Under the pieces are notes generated by a model that was not told the DNA's origin, ran no database searches, and saw only the letters and a program-made list of their open reading frames with translations. From positions 1 to 21,010 of the forward strand of contig CALSCP010000475.1 of assembly GCA_943704425.1 (NCBI GenBank): a stretch of 21,010 bases of DNA, written 5' to 3'. Source of the DNA: Ministeria vibrans ATCC 50519. Lineage: Eukaryota; Opisthokonta; Filasterea. This document shows, one piece after another, positions 18,228-21,010 of this stretch; the first letter of the stretch is position 1; the number at the start of each line of letters is the position of its first letter. The position numbers were made by a program, and so were the translations under genes.

Positions 18228-20354
18228 ATGAGCATCGAAGCGTCACGATCGCTCGAAGAGTCGACCCCCAAAAATTTTGAGGCGACCCTCAAAAATTTGC
18301 AATCAAATAATATTGCAACTCCTGCCAAGGCTCAACCGGCCGTGGACTGCGGCACCCAACGTACAGCATCAATGGAAAGTGTCGCGGACAGCAGCAGCGA
18401 AGACGATGCGTCGGCGGGATCGTCAGACGAGTCGTCGTCTCCAAGTTCGACCGAGAACCCAGTGCTGGTCGAATCCTCAACAGCTCAACCCAAACTCACC
18501 AAAGCCCAGCTTCAGGCTGAAAAACGGATCAATTGCACAAGCAATCTTGTTGACAAGCTGACCAAGGACAAGAACTTCGCGGAGTCCATGAAGGTGTGTG
18601 AGTCTTTCTTCAACAAATACGCGAGTGAGTACGTCGACAGTCACGCGTACGATTGTCAACTTGCCTTGATCTATGTGGCTCTGGGGCGTGCCCATGTCCA
18701 CTTCAACAACAAGAAAAAAGGACTGGAGCTCTTCTTCAAAGCGTTTGACATTGAGACCAAGCGTGGTGTCGAGGAGGCCACGCGAATAACCATGGTGGAC
18801 CACATCTGCCGCCTGGCCATGAAACTCGACGATTTTACCACGATGGAAGACTGCTTGGCCCGCCACATGACGCTGGCACGCCCCAACGGCCCTTTGCCGA
18901 GCCGGGTGGAAATCCAATTGGCCATGGCTGAGAAGCTCATGCAGGCAGATTTAAACGACAAGGCAGTGACACTCCTACAAACGCTGCTGGCGCGGGTCCA
19001 CGAACATTCCGACAGCGACCACGACGCTAACAAGGCGCTGGAGGCTTCTATTCATCATACACTTGCGCAGTCACTCACAAATGCAGCCGCGCTCCTTCCA
19101 GATCGACAGCTGGATGCGTTGAAGCAGCCTGAGCAAAAGGACGACCAGACGGCCGAGGACACCACCAGCCTAACGGTGGCCACGGGTACTGGTGCCCCTG
19201 CTAAGCCTCATGAGACGGCTAGCGAGATGGCACGTAAACTTCTGGCCAAGGTCAATGCGGATGAGGAGCACCGCCAGAAGTGCAAGGAGCTTATTGAGGA
19301 TTGTGTCCAGGTAGAGAACAAGCAACTGACAACGGCCAGTGAGCACTCGAGCAAGGCGGTGGAGCTCGCACGTGGACTCTACGACAAGGGAACGTTCTCG
19401 TGGACCGATCTCACCAATACTCTGGTGCAGCATGGTACAGTGTTTACACGTCTCGAGAAGTACGACGCGGCACAGGCGGCGTTGAGCGAGGCAAGGGGCG
19501 TTGCGCTTGAGGAGATGGCCAGATTCGGCGTCGAAGTGGAATCGTCAACAGCCACGACGAAGCGCAAGGATGCAGATGCAACCCCCGAGACCAATGTGTA
19601 CGCCGCTCAGGCTGTTGGTGCCGTGACGCTGTTCTGTGTCGTTGCTGTCCGGCTCAGTAAGCTTGCGCACACCAGACTGACATCGAGACCCGCAACGGAG
19701 TCAGCCGGAAAATCGAGGTCTAAGTTGAAGACTGAGGAGTGTGCCAATCGCATTCAGGAGCGCATTGCACACGTTGAGAAGCCTATTTTGGAGGCTATAA
19801 GCGCGATTGATATGCTCTGCTTGCAATTTTTGCTTGACCGCGCGATTGCACGTTGTCTATGGAACATATTGAAGGAGCTGCAGGTACATGTTCAGCGGGT
19901 GCTGCCTGCCACTGCCAGCCTTCAAGAGGCCCAGAGTGCTCTGGGCATTGCTCGCCGGTTGCAAGGCGTGTTTGAGCACATTTTCAATAGTGTGAATTTA
20001 CTAAAGGCAGCGCTATGGCTCAAGTACGCTCGCATGGACACGGCGCTGTGCCTGATTGCCTGCGCACGCTTCCAGACGGGTCGACAACTATCAAAGGGCA
20101 AGCACTCGCTGGCCGAGGCCATCAGTCTCTTGCACGTGACGACCCCCGATGCGCCTCTGAATACCCCTGACGTGTGCTTGGAGTTGAGCGTCGCAGCGCA
20201 CGTGTACATTCTCCAGAGCAAGACGGAGCTTGCCCTAACCTGTGCTCAGGCAGCCTACACGGCCACATGCACTCTCGTGGAGGACTATCCTGACTCGGTT
20301 GAGGCACGCCATGCAAAAGAGGTCTGCAGCAAGACACTGATGCAAATTGGCTGA
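18228..20354 (+). CDS. large alpha-helical TPR-like protein, intronless
   Basis: A single open frame of 708 aa. Residues 1-95 are Ser/Asp/Glu-rich and probably disordered. From about 100 on the protein is almost entirely amphipathic helix, with TPR-like features: YDCQLALIYVALGRAHVHF followed by KGLELFFKAFDI, later LVQHGTVFTRLEKYDAAQAA, and near the end VAAHVYILQSKTELALTCAQA. A low-complexity linker (about 295-330) and another (about 445-465) divide it. No transmembrane segment is certain, though AAQAVGAVTLFCVVAVRL (about 460-480) is hydrophobic. I cannot assign a named family; a scaffold role is the usual inference for such helical repeats. The absence of introns is shared only with the GH31 gene among the complete genes here. 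Confidence 0.85.
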   Translation: MSIEASRSLEESTPKNFEATLKNLQSNNIATPAKAQPAVDCGTQRTASMESVADSSSEDDASAGSSDESSSPSSTENPVLVESSTAQPKLTKAQLQAEKRINCTSNLVDKLTKDKNFAESMKVCESFFNKYASEYVDSHAYDCQLALIYVALGRAHVHFNNKKKGLELFFKAFDIETKRGVEEATRITMVDHICRLAMKLDDFTTMEDCLARHMTLARPNGPLPSRVEIQLAMAEKLMQADLNDKAVTLLQTLLARVHEHSDSDHDANKALEASIHHTLAQSLTNAAALLPDRQLDALKQPEQKDDQTAEDTTSLTVATGTGAPAKPHETASEMARKLLAKVNADEEHRQKCKELIEDCVQVENKQLTTASEHSSKAVELARGLYDKGTFSWTDLTNTLVQHGTVFTRLEKYDAAQAALSEARGVALEEMARFGVEVESSTATTKRKDADATPETNVYAAQAVGAVTLFCVVAVRLSKLAHTRLTSRPATESAGKSRSKLKTEECANRIQERIAHVEKPILEAISAIDMLCLQFLLDRAIARCLWNILKELQVHVQRVLPATASLQEAQSALGIARRLQGVFEHIFNSVNLLKAALWLKYARMDTALCLIACARFQTGRQLSKGKHSLAEAISLLHVTTPDAPLNTPDVCLELSVAAHVYILQSKTELALTCAQAAYTATCTLVEDYPDSVEARHAKEVCSKTLMQIG

Positions 20355-20369
20355 ACATCACGTGATGGG

Positions 20370-20402
<33 letters not shown>

Positions 20403-20892
20403 AGGGAGACAAAGTGATAGAGTGATATAGAGAGACATTAAGATGATATAGAGAGATCTAGGAATGAGAGATGAAATGACAACATTTGACCGAGAGACAT
20501 GTGGGCTAGAGAAAGCGAACAATCAAACGAATAAAAAAAAACTGTGTGTGAGAAGTAAATAAAGGTTTAGGACGCCAATGATCAATATTATTATAAATAC
20601 ATTAGAGAGAGTCAGAGATCTAGAGGGCCGGGTACAAGTAACAAGAAATAAGTGACAAGTCAACGAGCTGTTTGTTTTACTTTGAATTTTCTGAACACTT
20701 TCTGAAGTGGGTTCAGCTGTTCATCATTGACAATTCAGATAAGACGTGATCAGTGATGAATCCATGAAGCATTGATCAGTAATGACAATTAAACTTATTT
20801 AACTGTTAACATTTTTCTTGACTTCTTCAGATTATTCACAAGACGCATCACTCACTCACGGTATTAGAGTGGACAAGAAAGATATCTATTAG
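20355..20892. other. intergenic region with GA tract and short direct repeats
   Basis: No gene is seen. A (GA)n tract at 20370-20396 is followed by GAGACAAAGTGATAG at 20406-20420, the reverse complement of a CTATCACTTTGTCTC copy of the dispersed motif. AATAAA signals at 20530-20535 and 20558-20563 can end the TPR transcript. Two copies of TGATCAGTRATGA lie at 20747-20759 and 20773-20785, each near a TGACAATT (20728 and 20782). Confidence 0.6.
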
Positions 20893-20941
20893 ATGGAAAA
20901 GGTTTCATCATCGTCAAGTAGTGCGCGCGGTCGCGAATCGG
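20893..20941 (+). CDS. possible first exon of a further gene (partial)
   Basis: ATG at 20893 opens 16 codons (MEKVSSSSSSARGRESG with the last codon split) and ends at a good donor, G|GTGAGC, at 20942. What follows is a CT-rich 8-bp tandem repeat, as in other introns here. The peptide is Ser-rich and says nothing about function. Without the next exon this stays a weak call. Confidence 0.25.
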
Positions 20942-20952
20942 GTGAGCCACTA

Positions 20953-21010
20953 ACTCTCAAACTCTCAAACTCTCAAACTCTCAAACTCTCAAACTCTCAA
21001 ACTCTCTCAA
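20953..21010. repeat. 8-bp tandem repeat ACTCTCAA at the right edge
   Basis: Six perfect copies of ACTCTCAA run from 20953 to 21000, then a variant with an extra CT up to the window end, so the array probably continues. If 20893-20941 is an exon, this is the start of its intron. Confidence 0.9.

Noticed and set aside
20953-21010. Tandem repeats as a possible CRISPR array
   Set aside because: Eight-bp units without unique spacers are a microsatellite-type array, and the genome is eukaryotic.

Overview
The window is nuclear DNA of an intron-bearing, free-living unicellular eukaryote (a protist; the exact lineage cannot be fixed from this sequence). The evidence is dense genes on both strands, at least 20 short GT-AG introns (mostly 49-167 nt, two of 256 and 360 nt) with pyrimidine-rich 3' ends, AATAAA-type signals after genes, eukaryote-specific families (BRCT-containing family X DNA polymerase, FAM185A-like protein, eukaryotic TrpRS, UIM/RING protein), and noncoding DNA full of (CT)n, (CA)n and (TAA)n/(TTA)n repeats. 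No bacterial operons, CRISPR arrays, tRNAs or rRNAs were recognised.

Layout. 1-300: repeat-filled intron and last exon of an unknown plus-strand gene. 671-1572 (+): UIM plus IAP-type RING ubiquitin ligase candidate, 3 exons. 1814-4100 (-): BRCT/family X DNA polymerase, 2 exons, convergent with the RING gene. 4353-6382 (-): FAM185A-like protein, 5 exons. 6583-8278 (+): unrecognised 386-aa protein, 5 exons, divergent from FAM185A. 8425-9645 (-): YitH-type GNAT acetyltransferase, 3 exons. 9736-12231 (+): intronless GH31 glycoside hydrolase, divergent from the GNAT gene. 12487-13911 (+): fusion of a GlnRS-type N-terminal domain to TrpRS, cut at an intron donor. 14305-14970 (-): histidinol-phosphate aminotransferase, cut at an intron donor. 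15289-16517 (-): YdjC-family deacetylase, 5 exons. 16953-18005 (-): secreted GH43-like exo-galactanase candidate, 2 exons. 18228-20354 (+): large intronless TPR/helical protein. 20893-21010 (+): possible first exon of a further gene.

The genes do not form one pathway. They cover DNA repair (Pol X), ubiquitin signalling, translation (TrpRS), histidine synthesis (HisC) and carbohydrate breakdown (GH31, YdjC, GH43). The last three suit a heterotroph feeding on plant, algal or microbial polysaccharides.

Two results matter most. First, the TrpRS gene carries a GlnRS-type tRNA-binding N-terminal domain, an architecture I do not know from any TrpRS. Second, the TrpRS and HisC genes face each other and both lose their second halves inside introns that meet in one (CT)n tract, so this point is probably an assembly collapse. 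A 15-bp motif (CTATCACTTTGTTTC and variants) recurs at several noncoding loci, usually beside CT tracts, and looks like a dispersed satellite-type element.
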